NCBI GenBank assembly: GCA_017465505.1
Contig: JAFTWB010000014.1
Coordinates: 1 to 43,114, forward strand
Direction of reading: 5' to 3'
Length of the DNA: 43,114 nt
From: Clostridia bacterium
Lineage (GTDB): Bacteria; Bacillota; Clostridia; Oscillospirales; Acutalibacteraceae
The notes below the pieces were generated by a model. It did not search any database. It saw only the letters and a program-made list of their open reading frames with translations, and was not told the DNA's origin. Shown piece by piece: positions 33,459 to 40,736 of this stretch (positions within the stretch are counted from its first letter, which is position 1; each line of letters starts with the position of its first letter). A program made the position numbers and the translations under genes.

Positions 33459-34001
33459 CTAAAGATAAAAACAGTCATCGCTCCACCTTGCAGGGTTAGT
33501 ATCAATATACTCCCATATTTTTCGGTAATCTTTCTCTCCTCTGATAATATGGTCGTGATATGAGCGTTGCCATACTTTTCCGTGTATTACTTCATTATGA
33601 ATCTTTTTTGAAGCATTCATTTTTATATACCCAACCACCATATCCAACATCTCTCTATGTCGTAGGGGCGATTCACGAATCGCCCGTAGAGCTTCGTTCT
33701 CCTTTAAAACCAAAATCAAATGAATATGGTTTGGCATAATTACATATTTATCCACTATAACATTAAAACGCACAGGGATATTTCTTATAATTTCATCGAC
33801 AATCTCCCCTTGTGCTGTGAGTCTTATTTCGGGCGATTCGTGAATCGCCCCTACAATTTCGTTGCTGACTTTTTGGGAAGAAGATACAACACTCCCCAAT
33901 ATCTTTCGTTTTTCGTGAGTACACATAGTTACAAAATAATACCCCGGTGTACTGTAATCATAGCTTTTCAGCCTTGGCGATTTTCTTTTTGCAAAATCCA
34001 T
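33459..34001 (-). CDS. REP-associated tyrosine transposase (RAYT, IS200-like Y1)
   Basis: A 180-residue Y1 HUH single-strand transposase of the TnpA-REP (RAYT) group. These are domesticated IS200/IS605 relatives linked to REP palindromes. The HUH motif is VIMPNHIHLILVL (His92, His94). The predicted catalytic tyrosine is Tyr125 in MVVGYIKMNASKKI. The C-terminal WQRSYHDHIIRGEKDY and YIDTNPARW are group hallmarks. Two GTAG-headed palindromes lie inside the gene, in frame, encoding VGAIHESP (about residues 50-57) and RAIRESP (about 106-112). The frame is intact, so the protein may be active. Hairpin direct repeats flank it. Confidence 0.92.
   Translation of the reverse strand: MDFAKRKSPRLKSYDYSTPGYYFVTMCTHEKRKILGSVVSSSQKVSNEIVGAIHESPEIRLTAQGEIVDEIIRNIPVRFNVIVDKYVIMPNHIHLILVLKENEALRAIRESPLRHREMLDMVVGYIKMNASKKIHNEVIHGKVWQRSYHDHIIRGEKDYRKIWEYIDTNPARWSDDCFYL
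33662..33685 (+). repeat. GTAG-REP palindrome inside the RAYT gene (copy 1)
   Basis: GTAG followed by the palindrome GGGCGATTC/GAATCGCCC with a two-base AC centre. On the coding strand it encodes AIRESP. Confidence 0.9.
33831..33854 (-). repeat. GTAG-REP palindrome inside the RAYT gene (copy 2)
   Basis: The same palindrome as copy 1 in inverted orientation (GTAG at 33854-33851 on the minus strand). It encodes VGAIHESP. Confidence 0.9.
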
Positions 34002-34096
34002 AAAACCACCCCGATTCTTTACAACCTTATTCTACCACAAGAAGGTAAAATAAAAAAGGCTGGAAAACATCAGTTTTTGTTCCGATAAAAAATTTC

Positions 34097-34142
34097 ACCT
34101 CATCCCCAAACACAAAATTCATGTCGGGGATGAGGTTTTTTA
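34097..34142. repeat. Hairpin direct repeat, right of the RAYT gene
   Basis: It has the same stem and interior as 33406-33450 with one base changed (TTTATG to TTCATG). It lies 2 bases beyond the XRE gene stop and may also act as its terminator. Confidence 0.9.
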
Positions 34143-34144
34143 TT

Positions 34145-34348
34145 TCACCTATCTTCTCTGTACTCCATAATATCTTCCACGTTACATTTTAAGATTTTAC
34201 AAAACATCTCTATGGTGTGGGTGCTGACGCTTTCGTTACGCTTAAGTCGGGTTATCTGGGCAGGGCTCACCTTATAGGTTTTAATCAAAGTATATTGGGT
34301 AATCCCCTTTTCTTTCATAGTTTCCCAAAGTCTGTCGTATACAATCAT
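34145..34348 (-). CDS. XRE-family helix-turn-helix regulator
   Basis: A 67-residue Cro/C1-type DNA-binding protein consisting of one HTH domain: IVYDRLWETMKEKGITQYTL, then KTYKVSPAQITRLKRNESVS, then EMFCKILKCNVEDIMEY. The start at 34348 has GAGG 9 bases upstream; longer in-frame starts reach to 34420 but would cover the promoter. The operator cluster of ATTAACC half-sites lies between it and the divergent lipoprotein gene, so it probably regulates itself and that gene. Confidence 0.88.
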   Translation of the reverse strand: MIVYDRLWETMKEKGITQYTLIKTYKVSPAQITRLKRNESVSTHTIEMFCKILKCNVEDIMEYREDR

Positions 34349-34379
34349 CTCACAAGCCTCACTTTCTATAAAGTTCCAC

Positions 34380-34431
34380 TTGCATATTAACCGATTATGG
34401 TGTATAATCATATTAACCAATATCGGTTAAT
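34380..34431 (+). promoter_or_regulatory. Promoter with ATTAACC operator half-sites
   Basis: TTGCAT (34380-34385), a 17-bp spacer and TATAAT (34403-34408) form a plus-strand promoter. ATTAACCGAT (34386-34395) lies in its spacer. ATTAACC-N6-GGTTAAT (34412-34431) is a perfect inverted repeat across the start region. The regulator is inferred to be the adjacent XRE protein. Confidence 0.65.
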
Positions 34432-34454
34432 ATTTTCAGAAAGAAGGAATTATA

Positions 34455-34853
34455 ATGAAAAAACTTATTGCATTACTTATGGTGCTCCTTTTAGGCGTTT
34501 CTCTTTGTGCCTGCACCACAATGTCAAAGGAAGATATGATATCCGAGGCGACAACATTGCTTCGCAGGGATGTTATCAATGATATGGAAGAAAACTTTGT
34601 CAATGCCAAGGAAAAATATAACGGAATGGTTGCCAGATTCAACGATGTCACCGTAAATGACATTTCGAGCAAAGGCTTCAGCTCTGATTATATAATGACT
34701 TTTGATTATGGATTTACAACTTTAGGTATGGATATCCGACTTTCCAAAGATGATATTATGAAACTTAAAGAAGGTGACGAGGTTAACGTTGTGGGTATAA
34801 TAAAGGTTAATTACGATAACCATATCACACTGAAAGACGCACATCTGATTTAA
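34455..34853 (+). CDS. Lipoprotein with OB-fold (tRNA_anti-like) domain
   Basis: A 132-residue lipoprotein. The signal peptide MKKLIALLMVLLLGVSLCAC ends in a lipobox (SLCAC). The mature part contains NAKEKYNGMVARFNDVTVND and LSKDDIMKLKEGDEVNVVG, the pattern of the OB-fold tRNA_anti-like family of secreted proteins of unknown function. The ATG is 9-10 bases after AAGAAGGA. A promoter with operator sites lies upstream, so expression is likely controlled by the divergent XRE regulator. The next gene, for a membrane protein, begins 20 bp later and may be co-transcribed. Confidence 0.75.
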   Translation: MKKLIALLMVLLLGVSLCACTTMSKEDMISEATTLLRRDVINDMEENFVNAKEKYNGMVARFNDVTVNDISSKGFSSDYIMTFDYGFTTLGMDIRLSKDDIMKLKEGDEVNVVGIIKVNYDNHITLKDAHLI

Positions 34854-34873
34854 CTGCATAAAGGTGATTTAAA

Positions 34874-35227
34874 ATGAAAGTACTTTCAAATATTGCAGGC
34901 ATACTTGCCGTGGTTATTCTTTTGGTGACAGGAATTGTTTCTATATCAACAGGAGTTGATTTTAAGGATAATACTGATGGTTATGTAAGAAACGACATAA
35001 CCTTCGGTGCAGACTTCTACACAGAAATGCATAGCGTAACCGAAGATGTAAAAGGCAGAATAGTTGCTTTCAACGGCGACTTTATTGATGGTTTCAGCTC
35101 GATGTTTACTGTGTTTGGTATTGCCTGCATTGGTTTTTCAATGTTTGTGGCAATGAATCTCTTTAAGACCAACATCAAAAAAGCTGATGAGCCTGTAAAA
35201 ACAGAAGTCAGCTTTACTCAGGAATAA
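34874..35227 (+). CDS. Two-helix membrane protein of unknown function
   Basis: A 117-residue protein with a predicted N-terminal membrane helix (IAGILAVVILLVTGIVSIST, about 6-25), an exposed loop of about 55 residues and a second helix (FTVFGIACIGFSMFVAMNLF, about 77-97), followed by a short charged tail. I recognise no family. AAAGGTGA precedes the ATG. A strong terminator follows, closing the two-gene unit with the lipoprotein. Confidence 0.7.
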   Translation: MKVLSNIAGILAVVILLVTGIVSISTGVDFKDNTDGYVRNDITFGADFYTEMHSVTEDVKGRIVAFNGDFIDGFSSMFTVFGIACIGFSMFVAMNLFKTNIKKADEPVKTEVSFTQE

Positions 35228-35244
35228 ATCTGAACATAACCTTT

Positions 35245-35273
35245 AAAAGAGCGGAGAAATCCGCTCTTTTTTT
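35245..35273 (+). terminator. Rho-independent terminator
   Basis: Stem AAAAGAGCGGA/TCCGCTCTTTT with a GAAA loop and seven T residues. Confidence 0.93.
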
Positions 35274-35309
35274 GCTTCATCCCAAAATCAGGCTATTCAT
35301 CCCATTTTA

Positions 35310-35338
35310 TTGCAAAGGAAAAATCCCTGTGCTATACT
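35310..35338 (+). promoter_or_regulatory. Predicted sigma-A promoter of the repeat-domain lipoprotein
   Basis: TTGCAA (35310-35315), a 17-bp spacer and TATACT (35333-35338). The start codon is 60 bases downstream. Confidence 0.65.
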
Positions 35339-35398
35339 GAAGCCACAGTCAAACAAAGGACTGAACACAAAACAAAAAGATTATTGGAGGAACCCAAA

Positions 35399-36100
35399 AT
35401 GAAAATCAAAATGTTTATTCCCATCGCACTTGTTCTTTGCTTAGCATTCTCTCTTTGTGCTTGCGGCACAGCCTCAAACACCAACAGCACCACAACAGCT
35501 CCTGCAACAACAACCGCAGCAGCAACAGAAGCTACCACAACCGCTCCTGCAACAACCGCAGCAGCTACTACTGCCGCTACAACAGAAGCTGAGGACAACG
35601 ACGCAGAGGCTTCTTTCACAGAAAATGACGCTCTTGAGCTTGTTGAGAACACTTATGAGTTAACTGAGAACAACCTCTTCTATGTAATCAGAGGCACATA
35701 CGAGGTTGACGGCGTAAGCTACTACGCAATCGATATGAGAAAGAGCCTTGAGCACAACACAACATACATCAGCACATACTTCGTAACACTTGACGGCTCT
35801 GAAATTCTCAAGGGTTACATTGCAGACGAAGTTGGCTATATCGGTACAGAAAAGCCCTCTATCGACGTTAACGAAGACAACGCTGTAAAGATTGTTGAGG
35901 CCGCTTATGACTTCGAAGAAGGTTGCTTCCTTACATACAGAGGCGTTGAAGAAATCGACGGCACAACATACTATGTTGTTGACTTAAGAAAGAGCTTGGA
36001 AGTAAACACAACTTACCTCGGCAGCTACTTCGTAAAGGCTGACGGCACTGAGATTGTTGACGGCTACTACGAAGGCGACACAGCTGTACTTGCTGAGTAA
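35399..36100 (+). CDS. Lipoprotein with Thr/Ala linker and a duplicated domain
   Basis: A 233-residue lipoprotein. The signal peptide ends in a lipobox (SLCACG). A Thr/Ala-rich linker (about 27-65) leads to two tandem copies of a roughly 65-residue alpha/beta domain. Copy one contains YAIDMRKSLEHNTTYISTYF and copy two YVVDLRKSLEVNTTYLGSYF. The family is not recognised; a periplasm-like wall-zone binding or inhibitor role is possible but unsupported. The ATG at 35399 is 8 bases after GGAGG. It has its own promoter and terminator. Confidence 0.75.
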   Translation: MKIKMFIPIALVLCLAFSLCACGTASNTNSTTTAPATTTAAATEATTTAPATTAAATTAATTEAEDNDAEASFTENDALELVENTYELTENNLFYVIRGTYEVDGVSYYAIDMRKSLEHNTTYISTYFVTLDGSEILKGYIADEVGYIGTEKPSIDVNEDNAVKIVEAAYDFEEGCFLTYRGVEEIDGTTYYVVDLRKSLEVNTTYLGSYFVKADGTEIVDGYYEGDTAVLAE

Positions 36101-36122
36101 TTTAGAATAACCTATAAAACAA

Positions 36123-36194
36123 AGACCTCATCTCCGATTTTGGGATGAGGCCTTTTTTATACACAAAAGCCCAAGTATCAGAAAGACACTTGGG
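36123..36194. terminator. Two adjacent terminators between convergent genes
   Basis: The first stem, CCTCATC/GATGAGG with outer CT pairing and TTTTTT (36123-36158), serves the lipoprotein. The second, GCCCAAGT/ACTTGGGC (36169-36194), lies after asnS on the minus strand. Confidence 0.8.
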
Positions 36195-36211
36195 CGATTT
36201 TTGATATTAAA

Positions 36212-37582
36212 TTATCTTACGTTACCAACTGTTCTGGGGTAGAGGATAAGGTCACGGATGTTGGAGATACCTGTTACATACATCAGGATTCTCTCAAAGC
36301 CAAGACCGAAACCGGAGTGAGGAACAGAGCCGAACTTTCTCAGCTCGATGTAATCTGTATAGTCCTCTTCTCTCATACCTCTTGCCTTCATAGCCTCAAG
36401 AAGCTTCTCAAGGTCAGCCTCACGCTCGCTGCAGCCGATAATCTCGCCAACACCGGGAACCAGAAGGTCAGTAGCGGCAACTGTCTTGCCGTCGGGATTC
36501 TGCTTCATATAGAAGGACTTGATGTCCTTGGGATAGTTGATGATAAACACAGGCTTGTTGAAAACTTCCTCTGTGATATATCTCTCGTGCTCTGTCTGAA
36601 GGTCACAACCCCACTCTACAGGATAAACGAACTCTTTGCCGCTCTCCTTGAGGATTTCAATAGCCTTTGTATAGTCAAGAACCTCAAACTTGTCGTTTAA
36701 AAGCTTGTTGAGCTTGTCAATAAGACCGTTCTCAAAGTGCTTGTCGAAGAAAGCAATCTCCTCAGGGCAAGCGTCCATTGTGTCCTTGATAATTGTCTTA
36801 ATCATATCCTCGGCAATCTCAATGATATCGGGAAGCTCTGCAAAAGCCACCTCGGGCTCAACGTGCCAGAACTCGGCAACGTGACGGGGTGTGTTGCTGT
36901 TTTCAGCTCTGAAAGAAGGGCCGAAGGTGTAAATCTTGCCGAAAGCCATAGCGGCAACCTCACCCTCAAGCTGACCTGAAACAGAAAGGCCTGCCTTCTT
37001 ACCGAAGAAGTCGTTCTCGTAGTACTCCTCTTCTGTCTTGAACTCGTGGTTAAAGGGATGAGTGGTAACTCTGAACATCTCGCCTGCACCCTCACAGTCA
37101 GAGCCTGTGATAATGGGAGCGTTAACGTAGGTGTAGTTTCTTGTCTGGAAGTATCTGTGGATAGCATCTGCCATAACAGAGCGAACTCTGAACACTGCGT
37201 TAAAGGTGTTTGTACGGGTTCTCAGGTGAGGAATTGTTCTTAAGAACTCAAGAGTGTGACGCTTTTTCTGAAGGGGATAATCAAGAGGACACTCGCCGAG
37301 AACTTCAATAACCTCTGCGTTAATCTCAACGCCGCCCTGTCTTGCCTCAACTACAACACCCTCAACCTTAAGGGCGGTACCAAGGCGAAGAGCAGTTGCA
37401 GGGTACTCCATATTAGCTCTGTCAATAACAATCTGAAGGTGCTTGAGGCTTGTGCCGTCGTTGAGCTCGGCAAATGCCATTGTTTTGGATTCACGGCTTG
37501 TTCTTACCCAACCGCAAACGGTCACCTTTTCGCCGATATATTTTTTGTCGTCAAATAAACATTTAATGTCGATATGCTGCAT
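36212..37582 (-). CDS. asnS: Asparaginyl-tRNA synthetase
   Basis: A 456-residue class IIb aminoacyl-tRNA synthetase. The N-terminal OB-fold anticodon domain has VTVCGWVRTSRESKTMAFAE. Class II motifs follow: FRVRSVMADAIHRYF, motif 2 FGPSFRAENSNTPRHVAEFW and motif 3 GFGLGFERILMYVTGISNIR. The AsnS-type segment GLSVSGQLEGE and the ending DLILYPRTVGNVR distinguish it from AspRS. The start has GGAGG 6 bases upstream. Its presence means Asn-tRNA can be made directly, leaving GatCAB for Gln-tRNA. Confidence 0.97.
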   Translation of the reverse strand: MQHIDIKCLFDDKKYIGEKVTVCGWVRTSRESKTMAFAELNDGTSLKHLQIVIDRANMEYPATALRLGTALKVEGVVVEARQGGVEINAEVIEVLGECPLDYPLQKKRHTLEFLRTIPHLRTRTNTFNAVFRVRSVMADAIHRYFQTRNYTYVNAPIITGSDCEGAGEMFRVTTHPFNHEFKTEEEYYENDFFGKKAGLSVSGQLEGEVAAMAFGKIYTFGPSFRAENSNTPRHVAEFWHVEPEVAFAELPDIIEIAEDMIKTIIKDTMDACPEEIAFFDKHFENGLIDKLNKLLNDKFEVLDYTKAIEILKESGKEFVYPVEWGCDLQTEHERYITEEVFNKPVFIINYPKDIKSFYMKQNPDGKTVAATDLLVPGVGEIIGCSEREADLEKLLEAMKARGMREEDYTDYIELRKFGSVPHSGFGLGFERILMYVTGISNIRDLILYPRTVGNVR

Positions 37583-37613
37583 AATCTGCCTCCGTTAATT
37601 AAAAGCCTGTGGC

Positions 37614-38873
37614 TTATTGTATGTATGATTTGGTTTTTATAATCCCTGCGATTTTTTTCTGGACAATGGTTGCGTCTGCAACTGTGATTTTGCCGTCACC
37701 GTTAAGGTCTGCAAGTTTAATGCAATTATGGGGAATCTCCTTCACCCTTGCCAGGTGCTTCTGGATAATTGTTGCGTCAACAATGGAGATTTTACCGTCG
37801 CCGTTGGCGTCTCCAATCAGGAAAGCTTCGTCAGGTGTACCTTCGTCAAAAGTGCTCTCACCCCAAGAAGGCAGGCTCTCTGAAGGCTCTGTGGGGATTT
37901 GGTCACAGGTCGCCTCGTCAGGAGTTGCCTGGTCAAAGGTTGACGTTACATTCTCCAAAGGCTCCGACGGAAAAGGCTCAAAAGGCTCTGCAGGCTCTGT
38001 GGGAAGAACCTCGGGTCGGGTAGCTTCAGTAGCCTCTGTAGCAGCCTCGGTGGGAGGCTCTGTAGCAGGTGGCTTTGTAGGCTCGGGCTTTTTGTAAATC
38101 AGCTCTGCAAAATCCAGAACACACCAGCCTGTAAAGCCGTCATAGCTTGTCTTGCCCCAAGTGTAGCCCTCCGCCTTTTTGGTGGAAGTCACCACAATCT
38201 CTGTTCCGTCCGGGATAGCTGTCAGGGTAGAATAGCTTGTCCCTGCACCTTTTCTCAGGTTAACTCCGTCATAGGAATCAACCCTGTAAAGGTCGCCTTT
38301 AAGGCTTTCGTAATAATCCTCCTTGGACTGACCCTCGGTAATATAAATATAGCCCTGAAAATCCCAGGTGTAATAATCAATACCACCGTTGGAAGCACCA
38401 ACATCCGCATAAGTCAGATAAAAGGTCTTGCCTCCGTAAGCTGAGTTTGAAAAGGTAATCTCACCGTCTTCGATTTTCTCAACAACTGCAACGTGACCGC
38501 CGCCTGTGGTGTAGTTCCAGCAGGCAACCGCACCAAGCTTAGGTGTCTGACCATAAGGATAGCTTTTGTTCTCTTTGTTATAATCCCACCAGGTGTCGGC
38601 GTCATTAAGGCTTAAATCGGGCTCATAGCCCATAATCTCATAAGCCCTGCCCCAAGCATAAGCGGTGCAGTTAGGCATACCGTAGCCGAAACGCTCATAC
38701 TTGTTAAGGTCGCTGTAATAGTACTTGTTGTTGGATTTGGGGGCTGTCAGCCTTGGCACAAAGCCATCTTTACCGCCAAGCTCTGCCATTGGCAGCTCTA
38801 CGGCAGAAACCACCGCAACGGGTGCAATTATCATCATTAAACCTAAAAAAAGTGCCACTAATCTTTTCGCCAA
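37614..38873 (-). CDS. Secreted CHAP-SH3 wall hydrolase with dockerin
   Basis: A 419-residue secreted protein. A signal peptide (KRLVALFLGLMMIIAPVAVV, ending SA) precedes a CHAP cysteine amidase/peptidase domain (about 50-180) with Cys69 in GMPNCTAYAWGRAYE and His127 in TGGGHVAVVEKI. An SH3b domain (about 195-260) contains VNLRKGAGTSYSTLTAIPDG. An acidic Thr/Pro/Glu linker (about 262-345) leads to a C-terminal dockerin with GDANGDGKISIVDATIIQK and DLNGDGKITVADATIVQK. The start is taken as TTG at 38873, 8 bases after CAGGAG; the GTG at 38882 overlaps the ribosome binding site. It probably cleaves peptidoglycan at the cell surface. Confidence 0.92.
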   Translation of the reverse strand: MAKRLVALFLGLMMIIAPVAVVSAVELPMAELGGKDGFVPRLTAPKSNNKYYYSDLNKYERFGYGMPNCTAYAWGRAYEIMGYEPDLSLNDADTWWDYNKENKSYPYGQTPKLGAVACWNYTTGGGHVAVVEKIEDGEITFSNSAYGGKTFYLTYADVGASNGGIDYYTWDFQGYIYITEGQSKEDYYESLKGDLYRVDSYDGVNLRKGAGTSYSTLTAIPDGTEIVVTSTKKAEGYTWGKTSYDGFTGWCVLDFAELIYKKPEPTKPPATEPPTEAATEATEATRPEVLPTEPAEPFEPFPSEPLENVTSTFDQATPDEATCDQIPTEPSESLPSWGESTFDEGTPDEAFLIGDANGDGKISIVDATIIQKHLARVKEIPHNCIKLADLNGDGKITVADATIVQKKIAGIIKTKSYIQ

Positions 38874-39180
38874 AAATACCACTCCTGAAGATAAGTTTTA
38901 ATTGAAACAGGGCTTTGCCTATTTCAAAATACGCACATTCATATATATTTTATCACACTTGACACAAAATGACAACACCTGATTTTTATCAAAAGAAAAA
39001 CAGCCCTGCCGCAAATGCACGCAGAACTGTTTTCCCCGATTTTTTCCTGTTTATGCATATATCTTCCAAGGCAACACCCAAAAACAAGTCTTGCTTTGCT
39101 TATAATTTTACACAAACATCTGTCCAATAATCCGTACATAAAAAAATCTCCCACATAAAGTGGGAGAAAATTTTCTTAAA
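38874..39180. other. Gene-free spacer
   Basis: I see no supported gene here. A minus-strand open frame (38939-39154) has no ribosome binding site or family resemblance. Only the hairpin at 39140-39166 stands out. Confidence 0.6.
39140..39166 (-). terminator. Terminator of the small membrane protein gene
   Basis: Stem CTCCCAC/GTGGGAG (39148-39166), followed on the minus strand by ATTTTTTTAT. It lies 15 bases past the stop codon. Confidence 0.88.
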
Positions 39181-39417
39181 TTATTTGAAAACGCCAACCT
39201 TGTAAAGGATGGAGAAAACAACGCCTGCTGTTGCATAAAGGCTTGTTAAGTAAGAAGCAATGCTGAACATCCAGCCAACGAAGGGAATGTTGCTCATAAG
39301 GCCGAAAATGATACCTGCAACAAATGCGCCTACGCAGTAAAGGATAATTGTCCAAACAAACTGCTTTGTTGTTTCAAACTTGAAAGAAAAAGGGAAAAAC
39401 TTCTTTAAAAAATCCAT
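39181..39417 (-). CDS. Small two-helix membrane protein
   Basis: A 78-residue hydrophobic protein. After a basic, aromatic start (MDFLKKFFPFSFKF) two membrane helices are predicted: FVWTIILYCVGAFVAGIIFG (about 20-40) and a second at about 48-70. No family is recognised. CAGGAG lies 8 bases before the ATG. A good promoter lies over 100 bases upstream and a terminator downstream, so this is a real single-gene unit with a long leader. Confidence 0.75.
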   Translation of the reverse strand: MDFLKKFFPFSFKFETTKQFVWTIILYCVGAFVAGIIFGLMSNIPFVGWMFSIASYLTSLYATAGVVFSILYKVGVFK

Positions 39418-39526
39418 CTCAATAACTCCTGTCTTTAATAAAGTTTTTATATAAATCTATGTAAACCAAGCCAAAGCCATAAATCCGCCTAAGCGAAAGT
39501 CCGCAAAGCTTTGACTCAGTACCCTT

Positions 39527-39555
39527 ATTATAGGCTTTTTGTCAAATTTAGTCAA
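39527..39555 (-). promoter_or_regulatory. Predicted sigma-A promoter of the small membrane protein
   Basis: On the minus strand TTGACT (39555-39550), a 17-bp spacer and TATAAT (39532-39527). It leaves a leader of about 100 nt. Confidence 0.65.
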
Positions 39556-39706
39556 TGTGAATAATTTATGAGATATGACGCAGTTTTTCGCGGTTTTTAT
39601 TTCATTTTCATAAACAAAGAATGGCAAAAAACAGGAATCCAAATAGCTGTTTTTGGCACACCGCACAAATAAGCCACTATATTTTTATGCAATAAGCTGA
39701 CGCACC

Positions 39707-39735
39707 TTGCCAAACCCGAAAGGAAATGTTAGAAT
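39707..39735 (+). promoter_or_regulatory. Predicted sigma-A promoter of the ComEA-like gene
   Basis: TTGCCA (39707-39712), a 17-bp spacer and TAGAAT (39730-39735), 33 bases before the start codon. Confidence 0.6.
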
Positions 39736-39768
39736 TTTTGTAGTAAGAACAAGACAGGAGGCAGCGCT

Positions 39769-40119
39769 TTGATTCATATAAAAGACATCCGAAAGCTGAA
39801 AATTATTCTTCTCTGCCTCTGCTTTATTCTTGCCGCTCTTTCCTTTGCTTTAGGGGCTTTTGTCACAAAGAGCCACAACCGCCTCAGCTCTCACATCAGC
39901 GAAACTCTACCTCAGGGTGTTCACTTTCCTATGAACATCAATACTGCCGATGTTGAGGCTCTGTGTCTGCTGGATGGTATCGGCGAGAAAACCGCTGAAA
40001 AAATTATTGATTATCGGGAAGAAAACGGAAATTTCAAAACCAAAGAAGACCTTAAAAACGTAAAAGGAATCGGCGACAAGAAACTTCAAGAAATATCACC
40101 CTATATCTGCGTAGAATAA
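39769..40119 (+). CDS. ComEA-like helix-hairpin-helix protein
   Basis: A 116-residue protein with an N-terminal membrane helix (IILLCLCFILAALSFALGAF, about 12-32) and a C-terminal tandem helix-hairpin-helix domain of the ComEA type: MNINTADVEALCLLDGIGEK, then AEKIIDYREENGNFKTKEDL and VKGIGDKKLQEI. ComEA binds incoming double-stranded DNA at the surface in competent cells. This version lacks the SLBB domain usual in longer ComEA proteins and has no comEC neighbour, so a role in DNA uptake is uncertain. The start is TTG at 39769, 7 bases after AGGAGG. It lies 12 bp before the next gene. Confidence 0.85.
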   Translation: MIHIKDIRKLKIILLCLCFILAALSFALGAFVTKSHNRLSSHISETLPQGVHFPMNINTADVEALCLLDGIGEKTAEKIIDYREENGNFKTKEDLKNVKGIGDKKLQEISPYICVE

Positions 40120-40131
40120 GGAGAGCTTTTT

Positions 40132-40503
40132 ATGACAAAAACAAAACCCACACCCATAATCCTGATTCTCACCGCTGCGGCAAATTATCTGCCAATAATC
40201 TTCGGCCTTATTTTCTATTTTTTGGGCTTCGAGGTATTCGTTGCTCTTTTTTGCTTTCAGAAAATCCTGACCATCCTGAATTTCTTTGTATCCAATAACA
40301 TCAGGCAACTTCTGATTTTATCAGCCAATCTGATGATTTCCACAATTGCCACCACTCTGTTAACCACATATCTTTATATGGCAAAAATCAGCCCCGATAG
40401 CGGAACTCTTCTGGTGGGCCAAATCGCCCTTGTTGCAGGGTGTATCGTCGTTGCGGTATTTGCTGCCATAGCTTGCTTGATTAAGTTTAGAATAAATTCA
40501 TAA
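40132..40503 (+). CDS. Polytopic membrane protein of unknown function
   Basis: A 123-residue, very hydrophobic protein with about four predicted membrane helices (for example IILILTAAANYLPIIFGLIF at 9-28 and LLVGQIALVAGCIVVAVFAA near 92-111). No motif or family is recognised. AAGGAG lies upstream of the ATG. It follows the ComEA-like gene by 12 bp and is probably co-transcribed with it. Confidence 0.7.
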   Translation: MTKTKPTPIILILTAAANYLPIIFGLIFYFLGFEVFVALFCFQKILTILNFFVSNNIRQLLILSANLMISTIATTLLTTYLYMAKISPDSGTLLVGQIALVAGCIVVAVFAAIACLIKFRINS

Positions 40504-40673
40504 GACTTCATCAAAACTGTTCTATAACGTACTCAAAATATGATACCGACAGATTCTCAGTACGTTATTATTTCTCGCACGTCATACTCTGAGCTTTTTT
40601 CAGTTTCTTTTTGCAAAACACAGTGGTTTTCAAGCACAAACTTTTATCTCTCTTAAAATATTATTCAAGATTA

Positions 40674-40702
40674 TTGACGAATGTCAAAAAACATCATATA
40701 AT
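40674..40702 (+). promoter_or_regulatory. Predicted strong sigma-A promoter of the 40737 gene
   Basis: TTGACG (40674-40679), a 17-bp spacer and a perfect TATAAT (40697-40702), 34 bases before the start. Confidence 0.75.
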
Positions 40703-40736
40703 TTAAGTTATTAACACATTTATGTGAGGGATGAGT

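Larger units (their letters stand above)
39418..39768. other. Intergenic region between divergent genes
   Basis: It contains the leader and promoter (39527-39555) of the minus-strand membrane protein and the plus-strand promoter at 39707-39735. I see no gene; a minus-strand frame at 39457-39666 has a random-looking translation. Confidence 0.6.

Noticed and set aside
33720-34088. A plus-strand open frame of 122 codons over the RAYT gene.
   Set aside because: It is antisense to the transposase, whose HUH, Tyr and C-terminal motifs are clear.
38939-39154. A 71-codon minus-strand open frame between the CHAP gene and the small membrane protein gene.
   Set aside because: No ribosome binding site, overlap with the terminator at 39140-39166, and no recognisable sequence features.
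39457-39666. A 69-codon minus-strand open frame.
   Set aside because: It covers a strong promoter (39527-39555) and has no ribosome binding site or family resemblance.
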